A stretch of 64,000 nt of DNA from Lachnospiraceae bacterium (GCA_021199235.1 JAJQIL010000093.1:1-64000), one strand, 5' to 3'; shown: positions 29,415-38,227, counted from the stretch's first letter. Program-made: numbers and translations. The notes: generated from the sequence alone by a model not told the origin.

Positions 29415-30476
29415 ATGAGTCTTGATATTACCTCTTTCTTAAAATCAGCTGTAGACGCTGAAGCTTCCGATATCTTTTTTGTCGCCGGTCTTCCCGCTAC
29501 ATATAAAGTAAACGGCACGCTTCAGCATATCGGGGACCGCCTGATGCCCTCTGATACGGAAGCGCTGATTCAGGAAATTTACAAAATGGCAGGGAACCGC
29601 CCGATCGACCATTTTCTGGCTGCGGGCGACGACGATTTTTCCTTCGCTGTGCCGGGACTCTCCCGTTTCCGCGTCAGCACCTACAAACAGCGCGGTTCGC
29701 TTGCCGCGGTCATTCGTGTGATCGCCTTTGACCTTCCGGATCCGGAAACGCTTGGCATTCCGCCCGTTGTACTTTCCCTCTCCAATACGACAAAAGGGCT
29801 CATCCTCGTCACCGGCCCGGCCGGCAACGGAAAGTCCACGACCCTTGCCTGTCTGGTCGACCGCATCAATTCCTCCCGCGCGGATCACATTATCACGCTC
29901 GAGGATCCGATCGAATTCCTGCACCGGCATAAAAAAAGCATCGTCAGCCAGCGTGAAATTTCCACGGATACGAACAATTATCTGACTGCGCTGCGCGCTT
30001 CCCTGCGGCAGAGTCCGGATGTCATTCTGCTCGGTGAAATGCGCGACTATGAGACGATCCAGACCGCCATGACCGCAGCGGAGACCGGACATCTTGTCCT
30101 TTCCAGCCTGCATACGATCGGTGCGGCCAACACGATCAGCCGTATCATCGATGTATTCGAACCGTCCCAGCAGCGGCAGATCTCGATACAGCTTTCCATG
30201 GTGCTGCACGCCGTCGTTTCCCAGCAGCTGGTACCGGCCAAAGACGGCAGCCTGATCCCCGCATTTGAGATCATGATCATGACTCCCGCGATCAGCAACA
30301 TGATCCGCGATAATAAGATCCACCAGATCGAGGGCGTGATCTACACCTCCGCAAAGGAGGACATGATCTCCATGGACAACAGCCTGCTTCAATTGTACAA
30401 GACAGGCAGAATCACTGCGGAAACTGCGCTGCAGTACTGCACAAATATTGAAATGATGAGGAAGAAAGTATTGTAA
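29415..30476 (+). CDS. pilT: PilT-family type IV pilus twitching/retraction ATPase
   Basis: GLILVTGPAGNGKSTTLACLVDRIN (Walker A), ITLEDPIEFLHRHKKSIVSQRE, DVILLGEMRDYETIQTAMTAAETGHLVLSSLHT, AISNMIRDNKIHQIEGVIYTSAKEDMISMDNSL (PilT AIRNLIRE/HQI/MDxSL region). Confidence 0.94.
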   Translation: MSLDITSFLKSAVDAEASDIFFVAGLPATYKVNGTLQHIGDRLMPSDTEALIQEIYKMAGNRPIDHFLAAGDDDFSFAVPGLSRFRVSTYKQRGSLAAVIRVIAFDLPDPETLGIPPVVLSLSNTTKGLILVTGPAGNGKSTTLACLVDRINSSRADHIITLEDPIEFLHRHKKSIVSQREISTDTNNYLTALRASLRQSPDVILLGEMRDYETIQTAMTAAETGHLVLSSLHTIGAANTISRIIDVFEPSQQRQISIQLSMVLHAVVSQQLVPAKDGSLIPAFEIMIMTPAISNMIRDNKIHQIEGVIYTSAKEDMISMDNSLLQLYKTGRITAETALQYCTNIEMMRKKVL

Positions 30477-30499
30477 CCGTGAAGGTACTTAACAGTTAC
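30473..30499 (-). repeat. 27-bp palindrome, copy C, supplies the pilT stop codon
   Basis: GTAACCGTGAAGGTACTTAACAGTTAC; 2 mismatches to consensus. Confidence 0.9.
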
Positions 30500-30538
30500 A
30501 TAGTATCCGTACAGGATATAGAACCGGCTGTGACATCA

Positions 30539-31564
30539 TCACAGCTGAGATACCTCTTCCCATATTTCCCGGACCAGAAGCAGCGCGACCGGGCCGTACA
30601 CGACACCCGCTGCTCCGAACAGGTACATCCCCGCATAGACCACGATCACCATCACGATCGGGTAAACGCCCAGCTTTTTCCCGATCAGGCGCGGCTCGAG
30701 GAATTCCCGCACGATATAGGTCAGCAGAAACAGCCCGGCTACCCCGAGCGCCAGGCGAAGCTTTTTCCGGAAAAAATACACGATTGCCATCGGCACCAGC
30801 ACAGTTCCGGTGCCGATAAACGGCAGCGCGTCCATCAGGCCGATTCCGATGCCGAGCAGCAGGAAATACGGATTTCCCAGAAGCCACAATCCCGCCGTGC
30901 ACAGCACGATTACCACGCCGATGATGACAGCCTGTGCTTTCAGATACATCCCGCCCTGTTTCCACATTCTCTCAGTAATATTGTGAAAATGCCGGTAAAG
31001 CTGATATGCCCCGAGTTTTTCCCGGATCTCATCATAATCCTTCATCAGAAGTACAATCGCGACAAACAGCATCAGCACAAAAAGGCCGGCGTCCGCCAGC
31101 TTTTTCAGGTATTTTACGGAATAATTTACGACTCCCGGAACAATATAGACGCGGATCTGATCCGTAGCGGACTCAATGCCGGAATAAATGAATTCTTTTA
31201 CCGACTCTACCTCAATCCCAAAGCGATCCTCCGCCAACAGGCAGCAGCGGTCGATAAATCCACAGACACAGGAATAATAAGAATCAAAATTCAGCGCAGC
31301 GCGCTGCAGCTGTTCCATCACCAGCCCATAGAACAGATAGATTACGAAAAAACAGACCGCCAGCAGGATTGTCAGAAGAACAGAGACGATCACTTCTTTT
31401 TTCCACAGGATCCGGCGGCAGATTTTTTCCGTCACCGGATTCAGCATACGTACCATGATATACGCGATCAGAAAAGGGACGACATACGGCAGCAGATATT
31501 TCATCAGCAGATACACCGCCAGTGTGATCCCCGCGAGGCTCAACAGCTTTTTCCCTTCCGACAT
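30539..31564 (-). CDS. AI-2E/YtvI family membrane transporter
   Basis: YLLPYVVPFLIAYIMVRMLNPVTEKICR ... IGIGIGLMDALPFIGTGTVLVPMAIVYFF ... LEPRLIGKKLGVYPIVMVIVVYAGMYLFG. Confidence 0.9.
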   Translation of the reverse strand: MSEGKKLLSLAGITLAVYLLMKYLLPYVVPFLIAYIMVRMLNPVTEKICRRILWKKEVIVSVLLTILLAVCFFVIYLFYGLVMEQLQRAALNFDSYYSCVCGFIDRCCLLAEDRFGIEVESVKEFIYSGIESATDQIRVYIVPGVVNYSVKYLKKLADAGLFVLMLFVAIVLLMKDYDEIREKLGAYQLYRHFHNITERMWKQGGMYLKAQAVIIGVVIVLCTAGLWLLGNPYFLLLGIGIGLMDALPFIGTGTVLVPMAIVYFFRKKLRLALGVAGLFLLTYIVREFLEPRLIGKKLGVYPIVMVIVVYAGMYLFGAAGVVYGPVALLLVREIWEEVSQL

Positions 31565-31710
31565 ACACGCCGATCTCCAATTCCCATCCTGCATTGTTTT
31601 GAGAAGCAGGACGCAGCTTAACGGATATAGTATGCGCGGGAATGGAACTGTTTATACTTTCATTCTTCTGTTTTTCTCTTTCCCAATTTGCAAAAACGGT
31701 ATCAGGCCAT

Positions 31711-32754
31711 TTAGCGAAAAATCGCCGCCTCCGGCTCCACAGAAAACGTCATCTCTTTTTGCGTACGCGGATGCCGGAATGTCAGAGACACTGCACAGAG
31801 TGCAAGAGGCTGTGCGTCAGACTTCTCATCCATAATCCCGCCCGCGTTCTTTGCTTCAACGGTTCCGGATGACCCGGCAGCCCCCGGATTGTACTTCCGG
31901 TCGCCGTAGAGCGGCATCCCCGCATGCGCCATCTGCACCCGGATCTGATGGTGCCGTCCGGTCTTAAGCTCGATCTCGGCAAGGGCAAGTACCTTTGCAG
32001 CCTGCATCAGGACTGACTGTCCGGCCAGCGTCCGACCATTTTGACTGCTTTGACCAGTTTCTCTCAGCTTCATCTTCAGAATCCGGTAGCGCAGCTCGGC
32101 CCGTTTGGCATCCTTTTTTCCGGCCCCGGATACAAAAGAGCGGTTGCTGCGCCCGTCCTTCACAAGATAATCTACAAGAGTATGCCATTGATTGTCCTGC
32201 ATCGTTCCCGGATGCAGGACGCAGACCGCGCCCATCGCTTCAGCGATTCCAAATGGCGCGGTTCTCCGCATTTCTGTAGTATCGTCTGATATGCTGACGC
32301 CCTCAGAGAACCCGGTATTTTCAGGTTTCTCTGCGCCTTCAGAGAATTCCGCGGCGTCCGTCAGCTCCACTACCGCGTAGTAGCGCTTTTTCATACCGTC
32401 GCCTGCTGCCTGACGGCTCAATTCCGCCGCTGCGCGTTTTGTCTTCGCAAAGACCATGACGCCCTCCACCGGCTGATCCAGACGGTGAACCACATACACG
32501 TCCCGAGGTTCTTCGCGAGCAGATTTCGTCCCAGCGGTTTTTATTTCGGCATTTTTCATTCCAGTATTCTTGCCGACAAATTTGTCGGAGCGATGGTTGT
32601 CGCGTGCCTGTCCACGGTCATTCTGTCCGCAGTTTTCCCGCAGATGCGTCCGCAGGATACTGACCATATCCTTCGTTCTTACCGACGCGCTCTGCACCGG
32701 CACCCCGGCAGGTTTATGGCAAACGATAATATCGTCATCTTCATATAAGATCAT
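31711..32754 (-). CDS. RluA-family pseudouridine synthase with repeat-derived insertion
   Basis: IIVCHKPAGVPVQ, DVYVVHRLDQPVEGVMVFAKTKRAA, ALAEIELKTGRHHQIRVQMAHAGMPLYGDRKYN. Confidence 0.92.
   Translation of the reverse strand: MILYEDDDIIVCHKPAGVPVQSASVRTKDMVSILRTHLRENCGQNDRGQARDNHRSDKFVGKNTGMKNAEIKTAGTKSAREEPRDVYVVHRLDQPVEGVMVFAKTKRAAAELSRQAAGDGMKKRYYAVVELTDAAEFSEGAEKPENTGFSEGVSISDDTTEMRRTAPFGIAEAMGAVCVLHPGTMQDNQWHTLVDYLVKDGRSNRSFVSGAGKKDAKRAELRYRILKMKLRETGQSSQNGRTLAGQSVLMQAAKVLALAEIELKTGRHHQIRVQMAHAGMPLYGDRKYNPGAAGSSGTVEAKNAGGIMDEKSDAQPLALCAVSLTFRHPRTQKEMTFSVEPEAAIFR
32194..32285. repeat. Palindromic repeat inside the pseudouridine synthase CDS
   Basis: GTCCTGCATC-GTTCCCG-GATGCAGGAC followed by CCGCGCC...GGCGCGG and GGTTCTCCGCAT; parts match 54.0-kb and 55.7-kb copies. 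Confidence 0.75.
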
Positions 32755-32757
32755 ACT

Positions 32758-33765
32758 TTATTGATCCTCCGGAATCAGCTTCAGCACCGCCGTGCTCTGG
32801 TAGGTCATCGCCTCATCGTGCACAAAAGCGACTGTGCTGTGTGCCGGAGCGTGCAGTGTGCAGCGAACCGTACCGAGATATGGATCATAAATCCGCGCGA
32901 GCAGCTGCCCCTCATCGACTTCGTCGCCGGGCTGTACCAGTGTCTCAAAAAATCCGGAATCCTCCGCGCGGACAGGAATGAAATCGCGGCTTTCGATCAC
33001 ACGTGAATGGTATCCGCTGTACCCGCGGTAACGGATGATCTCCTGCTTTTCCATAAAATTCAGGATTGCCTCGATCGCCTGCTTCGCGCTGACCTTATCG
33101 ACCCGCTGCGTATTGGTCGTGTAGATGGAAAACGCATGCGTCTCCCAGATCTGCCAGTTGTAGTTCAGGGTCGTCGTGTCAAACGGACGCGGATCGTGCA
33201 GGACAATGTAAGGAAGCCCGAACTGCTGCGCCAGCTCCACATCATCCGGGAAGCACCCCCTCTCTTCGATCGGCGGTAAGACGCCCTGGCTATCAGAAGA
33301 CGCTTCGCGTGAGCCAGGGCTAACCCCTGTCTTCATCATGCGGACATGCGGCACAAACGCCCCCGGCATATAGAAAGACGCAAACTGCACACCGTACTGG
33401 TAGTCCTGAATCGCGGAAAAAACGCCCGCCGCGATGCGCTGCGTGGTCTCGCCCTGATCATAACCCGGAAACATGCGGTTGATATCCGTATTGTCGATCG
33501 TCCAGAATCGTTTTTTGATATTCATCGAGTAGGGGTTCACACAGGGGATCACCAGAATCTGTTTCCCCGGCAGGATGCGCCCCTGCTCCTCCAGCTCAGT
33601 CAGCTTGCGAATCAGACGCGAGCACGCAAAAAGCTGCTGGTTCTCATTGCCGCGCATACTTCCGACAATGCAGATGGACGGCTCCCCGCTCCCAAAAGTA
33701 AATCCCGTGACGCGGAAATCGTCGCGGTAAAGCGCTTTTATCTCAAATAAAACGGTTTGTTTCAT
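32758..33765 (-). CDS. Succinylglutamate desuccinylase/aspartoacylase (AstE/AspA)-like, probably lacking zinc-ligand histidines
   Basis: ICIVGSMRGNENQQLFACSRLI (GxHGDE position reads MRGNE); PCVNPYSMNIKKRFWTIDNTDINRMFPG; PGDEVDEGQLLARIYDPYLGTVRCTLHAP. Confidence 0.85.
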   Translation of the reverse strand: MKQTVLFEIKALYRDDFRVTGFTFGSGEPSICIVGSMRGNENQQLFACSRLIRKLTELEEQGRILPGKQILVIPCVNPYSMNIKKRFWTIDNTDINRMFPGYDQGETTQRIAAGVFSAIQDYQYGVQFASFYMPGAFVPHVRMMKTGVSPGSREASSDSQGVLPPIEERGCFPDDVELAQQFGLPYIVLHDPRPFDTTTLNYNWQIWETHAFSIYTTNTQRVDKVSAKQAIEAILNFMEKQEIIRYRGYSGYHSRVIESRDFIPVRAEDSGFFETLVQPGDEVDEGQLLARIYDPYLGTVRCTLHAPAHSTVAFVHDEAMTYQSTAVLKLIPEDQ

Positions 33766-34787
33766 GAATTTTCTCCTCTAAGAATCCGTGCAAGCAGCGA
33801 TCCCTCATCCACGACCGGATACTCCCTCACGGTAAACAGCCATCCATCTACCGGCGCGATGATCGTGCTGATCAGTTCGCCCCGCAGAGGATCAACGATC
33901 CGGCCGATCTCATCCCCCGTTTTCAGCATGCTGCCGTGCGAACGTGTTTTGATAAAAATGCCGGAGACCGGGGCGTTTAAAAAGGCGACGTCGTCCGGAT
34001 TGCGGGAAACGACCGGATTGCGCACTTCATTGACCGGACCGTCCCAGATGCCCATTTCCTTCATCAGGCGGAAAATGCCGTCTGTCAGCTGGATGCCGTA
34101 CTCCTCGGTAATGCGCATGCCAACACCCATCTCCACCACCAGCGTCGGTGTGTTCCGGCTGTTCAGGCTGAACGCGAGCGTTGATTCCAGCACCGTGCTC
34201 GTGCCATGCACCCAGATAAAATCCACGTTGGAGAGCATCGCCCACGGCAGCAGCGTCTCCTCGTGCAGTTCATTGATACGGATCTGCGGAATCTCCGTCA
34301 GATAGATATTGCTCGCGTGAATATCCAGACAAAGGTCAGAGCCTTTGATGTCGCGGATGATCTCCGACGCAAGGTACTCGTTCATGTCGCCGTCCGAGCT
34401 TCCCGGAAAAATGCGGTTCATATCAAGGTCAAACGCCGGGATGCCGCGCGTCACGGAATCAATCCCGAACGGGTTCAGCGCCGGATAAATGTCAACGATC
34501 CCCTTCAGATATTCCGGATGCTCTTTGATCCTGCGCGAGACCTCATAGCAGACATACTGCCCCTCCAGTTCGTCTCCATGGATGCCGGTGACAATGCTGA
34601 TGCGCTTCAGAGCCGCTTCGTCCGCTGTGCTGTGCGCGGGTAGTGCCCCCTCGCTTTGCTCGGCGGCAGGTTGCACCGCCCATTCCGATGCGCTGCGCGC
34701 AGGGCGGTGCGCGGGTGTAATCCGGTTTTTGCGGATGCGCAGCACCTCATCCACCGGCATATTTGTTTGTGCAATTGTGTGTAACAT
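33762..34787 (-). CDS. AstE/AspA-like carboxypeptidase/deacylase with canonical ligand motif
   Basis: RISIVTGIHGDELEGQYVCYEV, DLCLDIHASN, YPALNPFGIDSVTRGIPAFDLDMNRIFPG; start at internal MLHTIAQTN. Confidence 0.88.
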   Translation of the reverse strand: MLHTIAQTNMPVDEVLRIRKNRITPAHRPARSASEWAVQPAAEQSEGALPAHSTADEAALKRISIVTGIHGDELEGQYVCYEVSRRIKEHPEYLKGIVDIYPALNPFGIDSVTRGIPAFDLDMNRIFPGSSDGDMNEYLASEIIRDIKGSDLCLDIHASNIYLTEIPQIRINELHEETLLPWAMLSNVDFIWVHGTSTVLESTLAFSLNSRNTPTLVVEMGVGMRITEEYGIQLTDGIFRLMKEMGIWDGPVNEVRNPVVSRNPDDVAFLNAPVSGIFIKTRSHGSMLKTGDEIGRIVDPLRGELISTIIAPVDGWLFTVREYPVVDEGSLLARILRGENS

Positions 34788-34806
34788 AGGTATATCCTTC
34801 CTTTGG

Positions 34807-35739
34807 TTATTCTTCCCGCACGCGCACCGCCACGGTCTGGGTCTGGGTCGTGTGGCCCACGAAGACACCCTGGCTGACGATGCAGTCATGGTAATCGCGT
34901 CCCGCGGATATCTTGATGTGCTGGTCGTCCACGATCAGGTTGTTCGTCGGGTCGAGCGCGTACCAGTGTCCGCCGCTGCAGACCTCCACCCAGGCATGGC
35001 TTAATCCTTCCCCGATCAGCATGCCGACTACGTAACGGCAGGGAATCCGCGCCATCCGGCACAGTGAAAGCAGAATGTGCGAGTAGTCCTGGCAGACGCC
35101 CCTGCCGAGCGCCATCGCCTCCTCCGCTGTCGTCTGCACGTTTGTGACACCCTGCACGTAGGAAAAGTTCTCGTACAGACCGTGCATCATTGTGATGGCA
35201 AGCGCAAGAGCGGAATTCGCCGGAATATTGGCGTCTCCGGCATTTGTCATTCCGTCTTTCGAACCTCGGGCAGGCTCAGTTGCTTCCGAAGCAATCGTAC
35301 CCGCAGTATGAAAGTTTTCAGAAGCAGCAGCGATATTTATGGTCTCGCAGGAATTTTCGTACGCTGTGCGCTCTTTCTCAAACCGCTCCGCGAATTTCAG
35401 GATCGCCGGGCCGGGACGGGTGTAATCTGTCTGGTATTTGAAAAGGCCGACCTGATGCTCCGCTTTTGCCGGAAGGCACGGGACAAGTCCGGTGCGCACC
35501 TGTCCGCGCACACGCGCAAAAAAGCGGTCGTGTTTTCCTTTGGTATAGCCATAAATGCTGTGATTGCCAAAGGAGTCTTTATCGGTTGACAAAAACTCCT
35601 TCGGATATACCTCCACGTCGAGTCGCCTGATCAGTTGTCGTTCATCAGTTTGCGGAATGCATTTCAAAGTAAAACGGTGCTCCTCGACGGGCGGTGCAAA
35701 ATCCAGCTGCATGTCGTATTCAAAGAGCAGGTCCTTCAT
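34807..35739 (-). CDS. Transglutaminase-like protein with bacterial transglutaminase N-terminal region
   Basis: ALGRGVCQDYSHILLSLCRMARIPCRYVVGMLIGEGLSHAWVEVCSGGHWYALDPTNN. Confidence 0.92.
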   Translation of the reverse strand: MKDLLFEYDMQLDFAPPVEEHRFTLKCIPQTDERQLIRRLDVEVYPKEFLSTDKDSFGNHSIYGYTKGKHDRFFARVRGQVRTGLVPCLPAKAEHQVGLFKYQTDYTRPGPAILKFAERFEKERTAYENSCETINIAAASENFHTAGTIASEATEPARGSKDGMTNAGDANIPANSALALAITMMHGLYENFSYVQGVTNVQTTAEEAMALGRGVCQDYSHILLSLCRMARIPCRYVVGMLIGEGLSHAWVEVCSGGHWYALDPTNNLIVDDQHIKISAGRDYHDCIVSQGVFVGHTTQTQTVAVRVREE

Positions 35740-35742
35740 ACG

Positions 35743-36414
35743 TTACTCCTCCAGAAGCATCTCTGTTTTCTGTACGATCGTGATGTAATCGATCCGCGGT
35801 TCGTCGACGAGGCGGCTCAGATCGTCCAGATAGCTCTGCCGGTATTTGAGGCAGGTGCGCCAGATGCGGCCGGAGAGACGGTCCACCTCGCGTTTCAGTT
35901 CCTCGCGGGACATATGCAGCCGCGCATAGAGGTCAAGCCGCTCCACACGTTTGCCGACCTTGATGATATTGCGGACATTCTCGCTGTCGATCTCATCGTC
36001 CACAATGCCCCAGAACGCCAGAATGTCGTCGAGCACATGCTGCAGCTCGATCAGCGGCGATTCGGAAATCCGTGCCCGGTTCATCTCATACATCGCGAGC
36101 TGGATGTAGGAAATCGTGTCGCTCCCGATCTCTTCGCGCAGCACGATGCAGTTGTCATATGCGCGGGTCAGGTTGGAATAAATCGAGTTCGGATCCTCCG
36201 GATCAAAGCAGTAGCGGCCGACAAAATCCACCCCCGATGTGTAAATATTCGGAATTTCCAGGCGTTTGCAGAAATTATCCAGACTGTCCATCTCATCCAT
36301 GTCGATCATGGTGTCGAAGCTCTCCGCAAACAGCTTAATTGTCGTATATACGCGTTCACTGTATCTTCCCAGCCAGTACAGCCGGTCCGTGTTTTCTACC
36401 GAGATAATACCCAT
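35743..36414 (-). CDS. Alpha-E (DUF403) domain protein, short form
   Basis: MGIISVENTDRLYWLGRYSERVYTTIKLFAESFDTMID. Confidence 0.9.
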   Translation of the reverse strand: MGIISVENTDRLYWLGRYSERVYTTIKLFAESFDTMIDMDEMDSLDNFCKRLEIPNIYTSGVDFVGRYCFDPEDPNSIYSNLTRAYDNCIVLREEIGSDTISYIQLAMYEMNRARISESPLIELQHVLDDILAFWGIVDDEIDSENVRNIIKVGKRVERLDLYARLHMSREELKREVDRLSGRIWRTCLKYRQSYLDDLSRLVDEPRIDYITIVQKTEMLLEE

Positions 36415-37715
36415 GTGTCTTTAAATCCTCCTCCCTGAGATGAATTGACGATAAAGGAATCCGGGTTGCGCGAGAAACGGGTCAGTCCGCTCTTCCACAC
36501 CATCGGCTCCTCACCCATCAGCACGAACGCACGCAGATCCGCCTTGCGCGGTACGCACTCGCCGTTTTCAAAAATATCAATATCCAGGAAATCGATGACC
36601 TCCTGCGCGATGAAGCGGCGCGGTTCGCGCTTTAAGAGTGCGATGAAGTCTTCCTTTTCCTGCCTGGTCATCTTATTGCCGAACTGCACACCGTAGCCGC
36701 CGGCTTCCGCGACATCTTTGAGCACCAGATCGTCAAAATGCTCCAGCACATAATCCATATCTTCCTTATATAAAGGCAGATAGGTCGGCGCATTGTGCAG
36801 GATCGGCTCCTCGCCGAGATAATACTTGATCATCTTCGGCACGAAGTAATAGATGCCCTTGTCGTCCGCCACGCCGTTGCCCGGCGCGTTCAGAAGTGCG
36901 ACATTGCCCTTGCGGAAGATATCGTGCAGGTGGGGAATGCCGATCAGGGAACCCTCGTAAAAATTCATCGGGTCAAGGTACTCATCCGAGATCCGGCGGT
37001 ATACCGCGCCGACCGGCTCCTTGCGTCCGGAATAATCAATAAAATACAGATGGTCATTTTCCACCAGAAGCTCGCTGCCTGTGACCAGATGCGCCCCTGT
37101 CTTCTCCGCCAGATAGGAATGTTCAAAGTAGGCGGAATTATAACGTCCCGGTGTCAGGATCACTGTATGGCCCCCGGTATTGACATAGTCCATCGTCTTG
37201 CGCAGCAGCTCCGCATAATTGCGGTTGTCCGCAATATGTGTCTTCTGGAACGTCGTCGGGCTGCTCCTGCGGCAGAGCTCACGCGCAATCATCGGATAGG
37301 ACGCGCCGGACGGCACACGCAGATTATCCTCCAGTATGTACCATTCCTTATCCTTGCCCTGCACCAGATCGATCCCGGCAATGTGTGCGTACACGCCCTT
37401 CGGCGGCATCACGCCCTCGCATTGCGCCAGATAGCCGCTTGATGCATAAATAAATTCCTCCGGCACGATCTTGTCGCGGATGATCTTTTTTTCACTGTAA
37501 ACATCCTTAATGAACAGGTTCAGCGCCGTCACGCGCTGTTTTAATCCTTTCTCCAGATACTCAAACTCTTCCGCCTCGATCACCCGCGGAATCGCGTCAA
37601 ACGGGAACAGCTGCTCTTTGAATTCGTTGTTCTTATAAATCCCGAATTTGACGCCGTACCGCGCCAGCAGTTCATTGACCGTATCTGTGTGGCGGTAAAG
37701 ATCCATTTCCTGCAT
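36396..37715 (-). CDS. Circularly permuted ATP-grasp protein (DUF404/DUF407)
   Basis: RVTALNLFIKDVYSEKKII, GIDLVQGKDKEWYILEDNLRVPSGASYPMIAREL, LTPGRYNSAYFEHSYLAEKTGAHLVTGSELLVENDHLYF, KDVAEAGGYGVQFG. Confidence 0.94.
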   Translation of the reverse strand: MQEMDLYRHTDTVNELLARYGVKFGIYKNNEFKEQLFPFDAIPRVIEAEEFEYLEKGLKQRVTALNLFIKDVYSEKKIIRDKIVPEEFIYASSGYLAQCEGVMPPKGVYAHIAGIDLVQGKDKEWYILEDNLRVPSGASYPMIARELCRRSSPTTFQKTHIADNRNYAELLRKTMDYVNTGGHTVILTPGRYNSAYFEHSYLAEKTGAHLVTGSELLVENDHLYFIDYSGRKEPVGAVYRRISDEYLDPMNFYEGSLIGIPHLHDIFRKGNVALLNAPGNGVADDKGIYYFVPKMIKYYLGEEPILHNAPTYLPLYKEDMDYVLEHFDDLVLKDVAEAGGYGVQFGNKMTRQEKEDFIALLKREPRRFIAQEVIDFLDIDIFENGECVPRKADLRAFVLMGEEPMVWKSGLTRFSRNPDSFIVNSSQGGGFKDTWVLSR

Positions 37716-37835
37716 TGACTCCCTCTCCTCTCTTCTCCTGTGTTTTTACACAAAACCCTTAAATTTCCCAGAAGGATTTGCACACCGGCCGCCGATCATT
37801 TCGGTCCTTCTCTGGCATATCTCACAGCCGGATTC

Positions 37836-37862
37836 GTAACTGTTCAGTACCTTCACAGTTAT
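37836..37862 (+). repeat. 27-bp palindrome, copy D
   Basis: GTAACTGTTCAGTACCTTCACAGTTAT, 26/27 to consensus. Confidence 0.95.
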
Positions 37863-38174
37863 CCGAATTCCCGCACTTTCCGCCACGTTCAGGTACGGAG
37901 CCTTCACCCCATTAAGAAAAGGCGCAGTGCAGGAATGCAAAACGCCTTTGTTCTGAGAAGTATAATACAACGAAATAAGGGGAACCGTCAACCGTTTTTT
38001 TTGACCGTTCCTGTTTGTTACAATTTTACCACATTTTGTATGTTCTGTGTATTAATTCCAAAATAGAAACAATATTTTGTTTAATTTTCAATGACAGAAA
38101 TATTTCAATGTGTTACAATCGTATTAATTTGGTGATAAAGAGCGTGTAATAAAAAAGAATGTTAATCTGACAGC

Positions 38175-38201
38175 GTAACAGTGAAGATATGGAACAGTTA
38201 T
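38175..38201 (-). repeat. 27-bp palindrome, copy E (degenerate)
   Basis: GTAACAGTGAAGATATGGAACAGTTAT, 26 nt before the LysR start. Confidence 0.75.
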
Positions 38202-38227
38202 CGGACGGCCAGGAAAGGACTTCTGTC

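Noticed and set aside
30479-31621. 380-aa plus-strand ORF beginning MKVLNSYIVSV
   Set aside because: Antisense to the AI-2E transporter gene; its start arises from palindrome copy C.
37746-37991. 81-aa ORF over the divergent region
   Set aside because: Mostly translates palindrome copy D and AT-rich intergenic sequence (VKVLNSYE), with no RBS.
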